DNA of 55,619 nucleotides from assembly GCA_023450335.1 (NCBI GenBank), contig JAEXHA010000015.1, positions 1 through 55,619 of the forward strand, in the 5' to 3' direction. The first letter of the stretch is position 1. Every line of letters starts with the position of its first letter. Below are positions 34,853 to 43,109 of the stretch, one piece after another. The notes under the pieces were generated by a model. That model was not told where the DNA came from and searched no databases. It saw only the letters and a list, made by a program, of their open reading frames with translations. This stretch comes from Actinomycetes bacterium. Lineage in GTDB: Bacteria > Actinomycetota > Actinomycetes > Actinomycetales > Microbacteriaceae. Made by a program: the position numbers and the translations under genes.

Positions 34853-35250
34853 ACACTCGCACGCCGGCCGTCCTGTTCGTCTGCGTTCACAACGCCGGCC
34901 GCTCGCAGATGGCCGCAGGATTCCTCCGCGACCTCGCCGGCGACCGCATCGAGGTCCGCTCGGCGGGGTCGATGCCCGCGGACCGGATCAATCCGGTGGC
35001 GGTGCAGGCCATGGCCGAGGTCGGCATCGACATCACCGCCGAACAGCCCAAGGTGCTCACCACCGATGCCGTGCAGGACTCGGACGTCGTGATCACGATG
35101 GGCTGCGGCGACGCGTGCCCGATCTTCCCGGGCAAGCGGTACGAGGACTGGACGCTGGAGGACCCTGCCGGTCAGGGAATCGATGCAGTCCGCCCCATCC
35201 GCGACGACATCCGGGCGCGCATCGAGCAGCTCGTGAGCGAGCTGATCTAG
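34849..35250 (+). CDS. arsC: Arsenate reductase, low-molecular-weight phosphatase type
   Basis: A 133-residue reductase of arsenate to arsenite. The P-loop CVHNAGR (Cys12 to Arg18) is the phosphatase-like active site, with further Cys86 and Cys90 in MGCGDACPIFPG. The end (DPAGQGIDAVRPIRDDI) is typical of the actinobacterial enzymes that use mycothiol/mycoredoxin or thioredoxin; which electron donor is used cannot be read here. The ATGA overlap couples it to arsR. Confidence 0.92.
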   Translation: MNTRTPAVLFVCVHNAGRSQMAAGFLRDLAGDRIEVRSAGSMPADRINPVAVQAMAEVGIDITAEQPKVLTTDAVQDSDVVITMGCGDACPIFPGKRYEDWTLEDPAGQGIDAVRPIRDDIRARIEQLVSELI

Positions 35251-35305
35251 CGTCCCGCGCCGGAGGCCGCCCCCCGCGGGCTGTGGCCGGCGCGACGGCC
35301 TGGCG

Positions 35306-35545
35306 TCACTGCGGCGTGTCGGGCGGAAGCGTCGGCTCGACGGGGCTCGGTGCGAGCGGTTCCTCCGGATGGGGCACCAGGGGCTCGTCGGGGTAGGGCG
35401 GGTTCGGCTCTTCCGGCGCGAGCGGGGGCTCGGGCATCGGGTTCGGCTCGTCGGGTGTGGCAGGCTCGGCGGGGCCGGGCGGTACCTCGCCGGGTGTCGG
35501 CGGGACCTCGTCGGGCATCGGAGCGGGGGTGTCGGGAAAAGTCAT
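35306..35545 (-). CDS. Pro/Glu-rich low-complexity small protein
   Basis: A 79-residue protein that is mostly Pro, Glu, Asp and Ala in repeats such as PDEVPPTPGEVPPGPAEP and ending PTLPPDTPQ. No hydrophobic segment. A GAGGA ribosome site precedes the ATG by six bases, which supports translation. Probably an unfolded, secreted-like or linker-like peptide; function unknown. Confidence 0.55.
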   Translation of the reverse strand: MTFPDTPAPMPDEVPPTPGEVPPGPAEPATPDEPNPMPEPPLAPEEPNPPYPDEPLVPHPEEPLAPSPVEPTLPPDTPQ

Positions 35546-35714
35546 GGCTCGTCCTCACGTCTGGGGCATCGATCGATGCGCTCTGCCAGACTGCGCGCCG
35601 CGGTGGTGGCGCACGAGGGGGTTGACCGGTGCGGCACGGCGAGATACCCGGCATCCGCTCGCCGCGACGTCGGTGTCGCGGGGAGGACGCGATGCCCTCC
35701 CCGCGACGGGGCGC

Positions 35715-35918
35715 TCAGAGCGCGCGGATGTTCGTCGCCTGCGGGCCCTTCTGGCCTGCTTCGGTGTCGAACTCGACGCGCTGGTTCTCTTCGAGGTTGC
35801 GGTGCCCCGAGCCGGCGATCGCGCTGAAGTGCGCGAACACGTCGGCTGAGCCGTCGTCGGGTGCGATGAACCCGTAGCCCTTGTCGGAGTTGAACCATTT
35901 GACGATGCCGGTGGCCAT
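35715..35918 (-). CDS. cspA: Cold-shock domain protein (CspA family)
   Basis: A 67-residue OB-fold RNA chaperone. RNP1 reads KGYGFI (residues 13-18) and RNP2 DVFAHFS (26-32). It melts mRNA structure at low temperature in the family. The start is ATG at 35918 with AAGGAA upstream. Its leader holds three strong hairpins, and the same reading frame stays open upstream, see the next entries. Confidence 0.95.
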   Translation of the reverse strand: MATGIVKWFNSDKGYGFIAPDDGSADVFAHFSAIAGSGHRNLEENQRVEFDTEAGQKGPQATNIRAL

Positions 35919-35940
35919 GACGTCATTCCTTCTTGTTCTG

Positions 35941-36018
35941 GGACCACGCGTGTGGTCCGGGTGTCCGCGGCGACGGCGCCGCCGCGGAGCGGAGTCCCCG
36001 ACGACATGCGTGTCGGGG
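35941..36018 (-). promoter_or_regulatory. Structured cspA leader with three consecutive hairpins
   Basis: Three perfect stems follow one another: GGACCAC/GTGGTCC (35941-35958), CCGCGGCG/CGCCGCGG (35965-35987) and CCCCGAC/GTCGGGG (35996-36018). The first ends 22 bases before the cspA start codon. Long structured leaders of cold-shock genes act as RNA thermosensors in other bacteria, so a regulatory role is likely. Confidence 0.6.
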
Positions 36019-36029
36019 AACAGTGGGGT

Positions 36030-36191
36030 GGATGCCGGTGGCGCGACCAGCGCGGACTGCGCGGCATCGAGGGTCGGGTGCACGCCCAGGCGGGCGCTGT
36101 AGTGGTCGTAGAGCTCGAAGGATCCGCCGAGATCGACGACGAACCCGGCGAACTCACCGTCGCGGGTGGCGACGTGGACGTCGTGATCGGA
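36030..36191 (-). other. Coding-like segment in frame with cspA, no start or stop
   Basis: The minus strand reads SDHDVHVATRDGEFAGFVVD and then GSFELYDHYSARLGVHPTLD with strong GC3 bias, which looks like a real small protein. No ATG, GTG or TTG lies in frame until ATG at 36326, across AT-rich DNA that does not look coding, and no stop separates it from cspA. It may be a decayed small gene or an extension of cspA from a non-standard start. Confidence 0.35.
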
Positions 36192-36494
36192 TTGGCGCCA
36201 GAGCAGCGGAGAACAGAGTGTGGAGTGAAGAGTGAGGGGGATGATGCTGTCGATTCTGAATGGGCGTCGCGTGACGCCGGGGCCGAGGCATTGATTGCGC
36301 TCAGAGAGGGCCCGAAGGTCTGACATGCGAGGCGCGGCTCTGCGCTGCGCGGGTCTGACCTGGTACCAGTCTAGGCGACCGGGGGTGCTCAGGGGCGAAT
36401 CGGGCGCTCTGGGTGCGTTCCGCGCGACGGCGTGCCGGGCGCCATTGCGCGTGAGCACCGAGCCCAAGGGCGCTGTCCCGATAAGGAATGGAGC
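36192..36494. other. Gap without a convincing gene
   Basis: About 300 bases between the coding-like segment and the NERD gene. Codon bias is absent. The only signal is TAGACT on the minus strand at 36373-36368, a possible -10 for a long cspA transcript. Confidence 0.4.
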
Positions 36495-37337
36495 TCAGGG
36501 GAGCAGCCCCGGCAGGGCAGCGGGCAGCAGGGGGAGCAACCCGTACGCTGCGACACCCAGGCCCGCGAATCCGGTGAGCCCGCCGACGGCCCAGAGTCGA
36601 CGGCGACGTCGGGCAGCCCCGACGGTGGCGCGCAGAGCCTCGAAGGCGGGCAGGTTGGCCGTGACGAGTTCTTGGGCGCCCCACGTGCTGCGCCGCGCGG
36701 CCGTGGCGGCGATCTCCTCGACATCTGCCGCAGAGTGCACGACCGGGCGCCGCCGGAGCCACCGCACCAGCGAGTCAGAGCGCAGCACGGTGACAGTGGC
36801 CGGCGCCTCTTTGACGGTGAGGGCCCGGGCGGCGATGATGACGATCAGCGCGTTGACCTCGAGGGGGCGGTGCAGCGCTCCAGACAAGACCTTGCTGACG
36901 CGGCGCGCTTCGGTGGCCGCATTGCGGACGTGGTCGGTCTTGTGGCCGCTGACGAGCAGTCGCCGGGAGCCCACCCAGATGCGAGCGCCCTCGTGATACT
37001 TGGCGTTGATCGTGAAGACACCGCCCGGGCCGATCACAATGTGATCGATGTCGCTGCCGCGCACGCCGATCGGCACCGCGTGCAGCGCATGCCAGTCCGG
37101 GCCCAGCTGCGTGAGCATGCGGGCGACCTCCAATTCGCCGATCGCGCCGAGGTACCACGCCTCGGCGTCGGCGGACAGCGGCGACCGGCCGAACATCCGG
37201 GCCAGGCGAGACTGCGGCGGGGCGAGTGCCTGCACGCGCAGCGCTTCGGCGATGACGGCTGACCCCGGCGCCCGAAGTCGCAGGTCGCCTGCGGGGTCGT
37301 CCCTGGTCATCGGTGCGTTGCCGGTTGTGGACGGCAT
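36495..37337 (-). CDS. NERD domain (nuclease-related) membrane protein
   Basis: A 280-residue protein. Residues 60-170 form a NERD domain, a restriction-endonuclease-like fold, with GAIGELEVARML, HAVPIGVRGSDIDHIVIGP and GVFTINAKYHEGARIWV (the D-x(n)-N-x-K type catalytic pattern). A C-terminal hydrophobic helix (about 248-275) anchors it. DNA processing or defence roles have been suggested for the family; none is proven here. Start uncertain: ATG 37337 or 37310, neither with a clear ribosome site. Confidence 0.78.
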   Translation of the reverse strand: MPSTTGNAPMTRDDPAGDLRLRAPGSAVIAEALRVQALAPPQSRLARMFGRSPLSADAEAWYLGAIGELEVARMLTQLGPDWHALHAVPIGVRGSDIDHIVIGPGGVFTINAKYHEGARIWVGSRRLLVSGHKTDHVRNAATEARRVSKVLSGALHRPLEVNALIVIIAARALTVKEAPATVTVLRSDSLVRWLRRRPVVHSAADVEEIAATAARRSTWGAQELVTANLPAFEALRATVGAARRRRRLWAVGGLTGFAGLGVAAYGLLPLLPAALPGLLP

Positions 37338-37630
37338 TGCGCTTGAACGATCTCGGACTTCACGTCGTCCCCCTTCGGTGCAGGGGAGCGGATCGATCGC
37401 CGGCGAGTGGATGCCGCGCAGAACACCCACGCGGCATCCGGTACCCTAGATGCCGGCCCCCTCTCCCCAGTGGTGACCGGCACTGCCGACAATGCCAGAT
37501 CCTTCCGACATCGGTGCCCGACCGTTCGCGCACGGCGTGTCGGATTGATGGTGGACCCACAAGGGGGTCGGTGCGCCGTAGCGCCGAACTCGCCGCCGGC
37601 CGTGTCCGGGGTGGCTCCTAGACTCGCGGG

Positions 37631-38026
37631 ATGGCACTCGTAGACCACCTGGGAATCACCGTTGCCGATCTTCGTGCGGCCGTCGCACAATTCGATCCGA
37701 TTCTGACGGAGCTCGGCTACACGCGGCGCGATGCGCCGCAGTCGGTCTCGTGGGACTGCGGCGATGAGACCGAGATCATCCTGTACCCGTCGCGTGAATC
37801 GGACGAGGGTCCGCACCAGCACGGCCGCATCGGCTGGCAGCACCTCGCGTTCACGGTGTCGTCGCGTGGCGAGGTCGAGGGGCTGCACGCGGTCGCCGTC
37901 GCTGCCGGATGGTCGGTCGTCCGCGACCCGAAGGAGTATCCGCGTTTCACCGAGCGCTACTACGCGTCGTTCGTCGAGGATGACAACGGTATCCGCATCG
38001 AGTTCATGCACAACCCGCCGCGCTGA
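37631..38026 (+). CDS. VOC family (glyoxalase-like) protein
   Basis: A 131-residue vicinal oxygen chelate protein with the beta-alpha-beta-beta-beta repeat. Metal-ligand candidates are His6 in LVDHLGI, His75 in WQHLAFTV and Glu123 in RIEFMH. Such proteins are lyases, dioxygenases or resistance proteins; the substrate is unknown. ATG follows TAGACT (37619-37624) by six bases. Confidence 0.82.
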   Translation: MALVDHLGITVADLRAAVAQFDPILTELGYTRRDAPQSVSWDCGDETEIILYPSRESDEGPHQHGRIGWQHLAFTVSSRGEVEGLHAVAVAAGWSVVRDPKEYPRFTERYYASFVEDDNGIRIEFMHNPPR

Positions 38027-38086
38027 GCCGACGCCGAAAGCCGCGCAATGCTCTCCTCCGGCATCCACCACCGCCATGATGACCGT

Positions 38087-38545
38087 ATGGACACCACTGC
38101 AGGTAAGCCCGATCGCACTCTCTGGGTTGTGATCGGCGTCGTGGCGGCGCTCGTCGTCATCGCTCTCGTCGTCGTCTTCACGCGCGGCGCCTCTGCCCCG
38201 TTGGACGAGTCGACGCCCGCGGGGGTCGTGCAGCGCTACACCGCGGCTGTGCTCGACAGCGACCGCGATACCGCGTTGAGCTACCTCGTGCCGAGCGCAG
38301 CTGAGCGCTGCGAGCGGCTCGACCCGACCGTCGCGGACGACGTGCGCGTCGTGCTCGATGACGCGACGGAGGGCGACCAGTCGGCCGAAGTGACCGTCAC
38401 GATCTCGCAGCCGAGCACGGGCGGCGTATTCGGACCCACCGAGTACAGCTACGAGGCGTCGTTCCGGCTTTCGCGCGTCAACTCGGGGTGGGCGATCGAG
38501 ACGACACCGTGGGAGTTCGCCGTCTGCGCCGAGGTGACCCAGTGA
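38087..38545 (+). CDS. Membrane-anchored small extracytoplasmic protein
   Basis: A 152-residue protein with one N-terminal membrane helix (about residues 14-32, LWVVIGVVAALVVIALVVVF) and an exported domain rich in Asp and Thr that resembles small Mce-like or DUF4878-type folds. No family is assigned. The ATG lies six bases after CATGAT. It overlaps the next gene by GTGA, suggesting that the two act together at the membrane. Confidence 0.72.
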   Translation: MDTTAGKPDRTLWVVIGVVAALVVIALVVVFTRGASAPLDESTPAGVVQRYTAAVLDSDRDTALSYLVPSAAERCERLDPTVADDVRVVLDDATEGDQSAEVTVTISQPSTGGVFGPTEYSYEASFRLSRVNSGWAIETTPWEFAVCAEVTQ

Positions 38546-40200
38546 CCGCGCACGTCCCGGCCGCCGCCGCGCCCGGTGCGCAGGGCACGGTGCGCCGGGT
38601 GATCGTCTTCATCCTGCTGTTCGTGCTGGTGTGTCTGACCGCGTCGGGGCTTGCCGGGCTGCTCGGCAGGCTGCTCGAGGACCGGTCGGGCTTCGACATC
38701 GGCATCGGCGGTCTCGCGCTGTCACTCGCCTTCACTCTCGTGGGCGGTCCGCTGGCCGTCGTGCTGTGGTGGTTCGCCTGGCGTCGGCTCGACGGACCCG
38801 ACCGTGGCTCGGTCGCGTGGGGCCTCTACTTGACGGCGACCTCGTTCACGGCGCTGGTGATCTTCAGCGGTGCACTGCTGGGCATGCTCGCCGACCTGCT
38901 CGCCGGACGGTGGGCGCCCGACGCGCTGGGCACCGCCATCGCATGGCTGCTCGTATGGATGGCCCATCGCTGGATGTGGCTGCGTCGGCGGCCATTGCGG
39001 CTGGCGACCGCGCCCAGTGTTCTCGGTGCGGCATACGGGCTGATCGTCGGCGTCGCCGGTGTCGTCCGGGCGCTCGCGTACCTTTTCGACACGGCGATCG
39101 TGCCCGCACAGGCGCAGATCGGCGACGGCTGGTGGGTCATCGTTCTGCAGACTCTGGTGTGGGGTGCCGGCGGCGTGCTCATCTGGTGGTGGCATTGGTT
39201 CCACGACGCCGTGCGCGGCCTTCGGGGCGGCTTCGCGGATGTCGCACTCGTGGTCGTCGGTGTGCCGGGCGCGGCGGCAATGACTCTCGGCGGGGCCATC
39301 GCCGCGCTGTACGTTGCCCTGCGCAGTGTCTTCGAACGAAGCGAACCGTGGCGCGAGGTGCTCGATCCGCTGGGCATGGGCATCGCTGCGGCCGCGGTGG
39401 GGGCGGTGGTGTGGCTGTACCACCGGCGGATCGCGTTCGAGCGTTCGCAGACCACCGCCGGCGCCGCGGGCCTGGTCGAGGCGGGTCTGGGGCTCATCGC
39501 CGCGGCGTCCGGAATCGGCGTCATCATCAACGCGCTGCTGGCGGCGCTGACGACGCCGTTGGCCGGTGCGGATGCGCGGGGGCTGCTGCTGGGCGGCATC
39601 GCGGCGCTCGTCGCCGGCGCGCCGTTGTGGTGGGTCGCCTGGCGGCCCCCGGCCGGTCGGGTGGATGCCGCGTGGTCGAGTCGTCGCGTCTACCTCATCG
39701 CCGTGTTCGGCGTGAGCGCTGTGGTCGCGATCATCGCCTTGCTGGTCGTCGGGTATCGCCTCTTCTCCTTCGCGCTCGAAGCCGACGCCGGCAATCTCGT
39801 GGAGCACATCCGCGCGCCGTTCGGACTGCTCGTCGCCACCGCGCTGGTAGCCGGTTACCATTTCGCGATCTGGCGACGCGACCGCGTGGACTCGGCGGAT
39901 GATGCGCCGGGGCACCGCATCGCGAAGGTGATCCTGGTCGCGCCCGATGGTGCAGACGCGGTGGCTCAGACGATCGCCTCAGCGACGGGCGCCGCGGTGA
40001 CACGCTGGGTGCGTGCGGACGTGGATGCCGGTGCGCCGGGTGGTCTGGGCGGCGTGGACGTGGATGCCGGTGGAGGGGACGGTCGGGGCGGCGTGGACAC
40101 CGCGGCCCTTGTGCATGCGCTCGCCGACGTCACTGTCCGCCGCGTGCTGGTCCTGGTCGCACCCGACGGACGCGCGGAGGTCGTCCCCCTGGCGGACTGA
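38542..40200 (+). CDS. DUF5671-type polytopic membrane protein
   Basis: A 552-residue membrane protein with about 12 helices, matching repeated DUF5671-like segments (VAWGLYLTATSFTALVIFSGA and similar). The C-terminal 90 residues are soluble and contain two copies of a VDAG...GGVD sequence, visible in the DNA as a repeated GTGGATGCCGGTG. GTG at 38542 overlaps the stop of the preceding small membrane gene. Function unknown. Confidence 0.75.
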   Translation: MTAHVPAAAAPGAQGTVRRVIVFILLFVLVCLTASGLAGLLGRLLEDRSGFDIGIGGLALSLAFTLVGGPLAVVLWWFAWRRLDGPDRGSVAWGLYLTATSFTALVIFSGALLGMLADLLAGRWAPDALGTAIAWLLVWMAHRWMWLRRRPLRLATAPSVLGAAYGLIVGVAGVVRALAYLFDTAIVPAQAQIGDGWWVIVLQTLVWGAGGVLIWWWHWFHDAVRGLRGGFADVALVVVGVPGAAAMTLGGAIAALYVALRSVFERSEPWREVLDPLGMGIAAAAVGAVVWLYHRRIAFERSQTTAGAAGLVEAGLGLIAAASGIGVIINALLAALTTPLAGADARGLLLGGIAALVAGAPLWWVAWRPPAGRVDAAWSSRRVYLIAVFGVSAVVAIIALLVVGYRLFSFALEADAGNLVEHIRAPFGLLVATALVAGYHFAIWRRDRVDSADDAPGHRIAKVILVAPDGADAVAQTIASATGAAVTRWVRADVDAGAPGGLGGVDVDAGGGDGRGGVDTAALVHALADVTVRRVLVLVAPDGRAEVVPLAD

Positions 40201-40288
40201 AGCTGTCGCGCCCGACGCCGAAGCGACGCCCGTCGCGTCCGGGGCCGTACGTGCGCAGCACCGCGCGGCGATCAGGCCGTCGCCACGC

Positions 40289-41212
40289 TCATCCGGCGGC
40301 ACGCAGCAGCGCGTCGGCGACGGGAGCGATCGCCGACGGTGCCACGTGCAGATTCAGCGACGGCTCGATGAGTTCCACCTCGAGCACGACCAGACCCTGG
40401 GCCGCGGTGTCGACGACGTCGATGCGTCCATACAGCGGCGTGGGTTCGCCCGTGATGGTGCTCACCGCACGCATCGCGTCGACGGCGAACGCCTGTTCGG
40501 CGGTGCTCGCGGGCACGAGGACGGGGTTCTCCTGATAGACGCCGCCACGCAGTCCGCCGCCGGCCTCCAGCAACGCGCCCTTCGCGATCGCGTGGGTGAA
40601 TCGTCCTTCGATGATGTAGAGCGCCTTCTCGGTCCCGGCGCTCAACTCGGCGATCTCGGGCTGGATCATCGCCGTCCCGCCGCGGGCGATGATCCGCTCG
40701 GCCAGAGCCAGCGCGCGTGGGTCGTCGGCGTCGAACAGTCCGGTGTCGCGAGCACCCGCCGACAGGGTCGGCTTGACCACGATGCGCCGCGGGGTAGGGC
40801 TGGCCGCCGTGGCATCCACTTCGCCCCTCGCGTGTGCGCTCACAGCTGCGCGTGCGCTGTGGATATCACGGCAGTAGACCGTCGGCACGGTGCGGATGCC
40901 GGCATCCGCCATCGAGGTCAGGTACGCCTTGTCGAGGTTCCAGTGGACCAACGCCGCCGAGTTGACCAGTCGCGTCGCGGCGGCGGTGCGATCGACCCAC
41001 GCGGCGAACTCGTCGGCGCGCTCGGGATAATCCCACGTGGAGCGAATGGCCACCAGGTCGTACGCGGCGAGGTCCACCGCGTCGTCGTGCCACACGATCG
41101 CCTCGGCTTCGGCGCCCCTTTCGCGCAACGCGGCCAGCAGCAGGGGAGTGTCGTAGTCAGGGTCCTCGTCGGCGAACACGTCGGTTGTGGCGAGGGCGAT
41201 GCGCAGGGTCAC
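40289..41212 (-). CDS. ATP-grasp family protein
   Basis: A 307-residue enzyme of the ATP-grasp fold, similar to the group that includes DcsG and other peptide/amide ligases. Visible parts are RSTWDYPERADEFAAWV, the lysine segment RRIVVKPTLSAGARDTGLF and the metal-binding LYGRIDVVDTAA and LEVELIEPSLNL. The substrate is unknown. The start is GTG at 41212, eight bases after TACGCT on the minus strand. Confidence 0.8.
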   Translation of the reverse strand: MTLRIALATTDVFADEDPDYDTPLLLAALRERGAEAEAIVWHDDAVDLAAYDLVAIRSTWDYPERADEFAAWVDRTAAATRLVNSAALVHWNLDKAYLTSMADAGIRTVPTVYCRDIHSARAAVSAHARGEVDATAASPTPRRIVVKPTLSAGARDTGLFDADDPRALALAERIIARGGTAMIQPEIAELSAGTEKALYIIEGRFTHAIAKGALLEAGGGLRGGVYQENPVLVPASTAEQAFAVDAMRAVSTITGEPTPLYGRIDVVDTAAQGLVVLEVELIEPSLNLHVAPSAIAPVADALLRAAG

Positions 41213-41277
41213 GAAGCATCAGCGTAGAGCGCCCGGTGGCGCCGGTCGTGGATCGACGCGGCGTCGGGGCCTCGGCT

Positions 41278-41335
41278 GTCTCGGTGTCGACCGCACCGGT
41301 CGGGGTCGTCTCGGTGTCGGCCGCGCCGGTCAGGG
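41278..41335. repeat. Two copies of a ~28-bp unit, period 30
   Basis: GTCTCGGTGTCGACCGCACC at 41278 is repeated at 41308 with a few changes. The stretch lies between the ATP-grasp and arsR genes and does not look coding. Confidence 0.6.
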
Positions 41336-41346
41336 AGATCTCGATC

Positions 41347-41703
41347 TCAGGCGTCGGCGAGGAACCGCGTGACACGCTCGAGCGCTTCGGGCACGAGTGC
41401 GTAATACGCCCACGTTCCGCGCTTCGACCGAGAGAGGAAGCCGGCCTCGGTGAGCACCTTGAGGTGGTGTGACACGGTCGGCTGCGACAATCCGATCGGT
41501 TCGACCAGATCGCACACGCAGGCCTCTTGCCCGTCGGAGGACGCGACGATCGACAGGAGTCGCAGCCGGGCGGGGTCGGCGAGAGCCTTCAGCGTCGCGG
41601 CCAGGCGCTCGGCTTCGGGCTGCGCCAGCGGTTCGCGCACCAGTGGCGCACAGCAAGCCTCCGGGGCGACGGTGATGTCCGTGACGTCGAGCGCAGTGAC
41701 CAT
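41347..41703 (-). CDS. arsR: ArsR family arsenic-responsive repressor (second copy)
   Basis: A 118-residue repressor related to the one at 34457. The As(III) site is likely Cys17-Cys18 (EACCAP) with Cys62 or Cys64 (ACVCDL), the arrangement of corynebacterial ArsR. Recognition helix LSQPTVSHHLKVLTEAG. The ATG is six bases after TAGGAT on the minus strand. It diverges from the flavoprotein gene and presumably controls it. Confidence 0.92.
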   Translation of the reverse strand: MVTALDVTDITVAPEACCAPLVREPLAQPEAERLAATLKALADPARLRLLSIVASSDGQEACVCDLVEPIGLSQPTVSHHLKVLTEAGFLSRSKRGTWAYYALVPEALERVTRFLADA

Positions 41704-41722
41704 ACATTGATCCTAATCCATA

Positions 41723-41752
41723 TTGACACTCATCGATAGAGTGCCGCATACT
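41723..41752 (+). promoter_or_regulatory. Promoter of the flavoprotein gene with an embedded ArsR site
   Basis: TTGACA (41723-41728) and CATACT (41747-41752) are 18 bp apart. Between them lies ACTCATCGATAGAGT (41728-41742), with ACTC/GAGT arms around ATCGAT. CATCGATA recurs at 41766-41773 just before the start. ArsR binding here would block polymerase. Confidence 0.65.
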
Positions 41753-41789
41753 GACATCGACGTTCATCGATATTCACTGGAGGCATCCC

Positions 41790-43109
41790 ATGACGCTGCT
41801 TGATCTCGTGCCCCGTGTGACGGCAACCGACCGGCTCACGGCGCTACCCGTCGTCATCATCGGCGCCGGTCCCATCGGACTGGCGGCGGCGGCGAATCTG
41901 GTCGAGCGCGGCATCGCGTTCGTCGTCCTCGAAGCCGGAGATCAACCGGCCGCGGCGATCACGCTCTGGGGGCACACTCGGCTGTTCTCGCCGTGGCGAC
42001 ACCTGATCGACCCGGCGTCGCGGCGCCTGCTGGAAGCGCGAGGCGAGTGGACGCCACCGGCGGACGAGGAGCGCGCGCCCACCGGGCGACAGCTGGTGGA
42101 CGAGTACCTCGTGCCCCTGGCAGAGCTGGACGAGCTGCGGCCTCACGTGCGCTACGGCGCGCGGGTTGTCGCCGTGACCCGCGAGGGCATGGACCGTACG
42201 CGGACGGCGGGGCGGACCCAGACGCCGTTCGTCGTTCGATTCCGCACGGCCGACGGGCGGATCGACGAACTGACCGGGCGGGCCGTCATCGACGCGTCCG
42301 GCACCTATCTGACCCCGAACCCGCTGAACTCATCGGGTCTGGAGCCGATCGGGGGCGCGGACGTCGACGAGCGGATGATCCATGCGCTGCCCGACGTGCT
42401 CGGTGCGGACCGGTCGCGGTTCGCCGGCCGGCACACCACCGTGGTCGGGGCGGGGCACTCCGCGGCGAACACGCTGATCGCTCTGGCGGAACTTGCCGAG
42501 ACCGCGCCCGGTACCCGGGTGACCTGGCTGATCCGCAACGCGTCCGCCGTCCGCGTCTCTTCCTCCGCCGAGGACGAGCTCGCCGACCGCGCCCAGCTCG
42601 GATCACGCGTGGACCGACTCGTCGAGACCGGGACGGTCCACAAGGTCGACTCCTTCGAGATCTCGGCGCTAGAGCGTCAGGGCGAGGGTGTCCGTCTGAT
42701 CGGATCGCGACGCGGTGAGCCCGCCACGCACGACACCGACCTGGTGGTCGGCGCGACGGGCTTCCGCCCGGACCTGTCGATGCTGCGAGAGATCCGGCTG
42801 GAGTTGGATGCCATCGTCGAAGCGCCGGTACGGCTGGCGCCGCTGATCGACCCGAATCTGCACTCGTGCGGCACGGTCAGCCCGCATGGGTTCGAACAGC
42901 TCCGTCATCCGGAGTCCGGACTCTTCGTGGTCGGCATGAAGTCGTACGGCCGGGCCCCCACGTTCCTGCTCGCCACCGGCTATGAACAGGTCCGCTCGGT
43001 GACCGCCTGGATCGACGGCGACATGCGCTCTGCGGCCGAAGTCCGCCTCACCCTGCCGTCGACCGGAGTCTGCTCGACAGACATCGGCGCCGGCTCGTGC
43101 TGCTCGTGA
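41790..43109 (+). CDS. FAD-dependent oxidoreductase of arsenic operons (ArsO-like)
   Basis: A 439-residue flavoprotein. FAD motif GAGPIGLAAAANL (25-37) and NADPH motif VGAGHSAANTLI (about 218-229). The end carries clustered cysteines (GVCSTDIGAGSCCS), a feature of the flavoproteins encoded next to arsR in actinobacteria and a natural metalloid ligand. It probably oxidises or otherwise modifies an arsenical; the exact reaction is not settled. It is preceded by GGAGG and followed, with GTGA overlap, by the arsN-like gene. Confidence 0.8.
   Translation: MTLLDLVPRVTATDRLTALPVVIIGAGPIGLAAAANLVERGIAFVVLEAGDQPAAAITLWGHTRLFSPWRHLIDPASRRLLEARGEWTPPADEERAPTGRQLVDEYLVPLAELDELRPHVRYGARVVAVTREGMDRTRTAGRTQTPFVVRFRTADGRIDELTGRAVIDASGTYLTPNPLNSSGLEPIGGADVDERMIHALPDVLGADRSRFAGRHTTVVGAGHSAANTLIALAELAETAPGTRVTWLIRNASAVRVSSSAEDELADRAQLGSRVDRLVETGTVHKVDSFEISALERQGEGVRLIGSRRGEPATHDTDLVVGATGFRPDLSMLREIRLELDAIVEAPVRLAPLIDPNLHSCGTVSPHGFEQLRHPESGLFVVGMKSYGRAPTFLLATGYEQVRSVTAWIDGDMRSAAEVRLTLPSTGVCSTDIGAGSCCS

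Noticed and set aside
41157..41375. A small Thr/Ala/Glu-rich minus-strand gene between arsR and the ATP-grasp gene
   Set aside because: The frame is made of a 30-bp repeat and runs into the ATP-grasp gene in another frame; no ribosome site.
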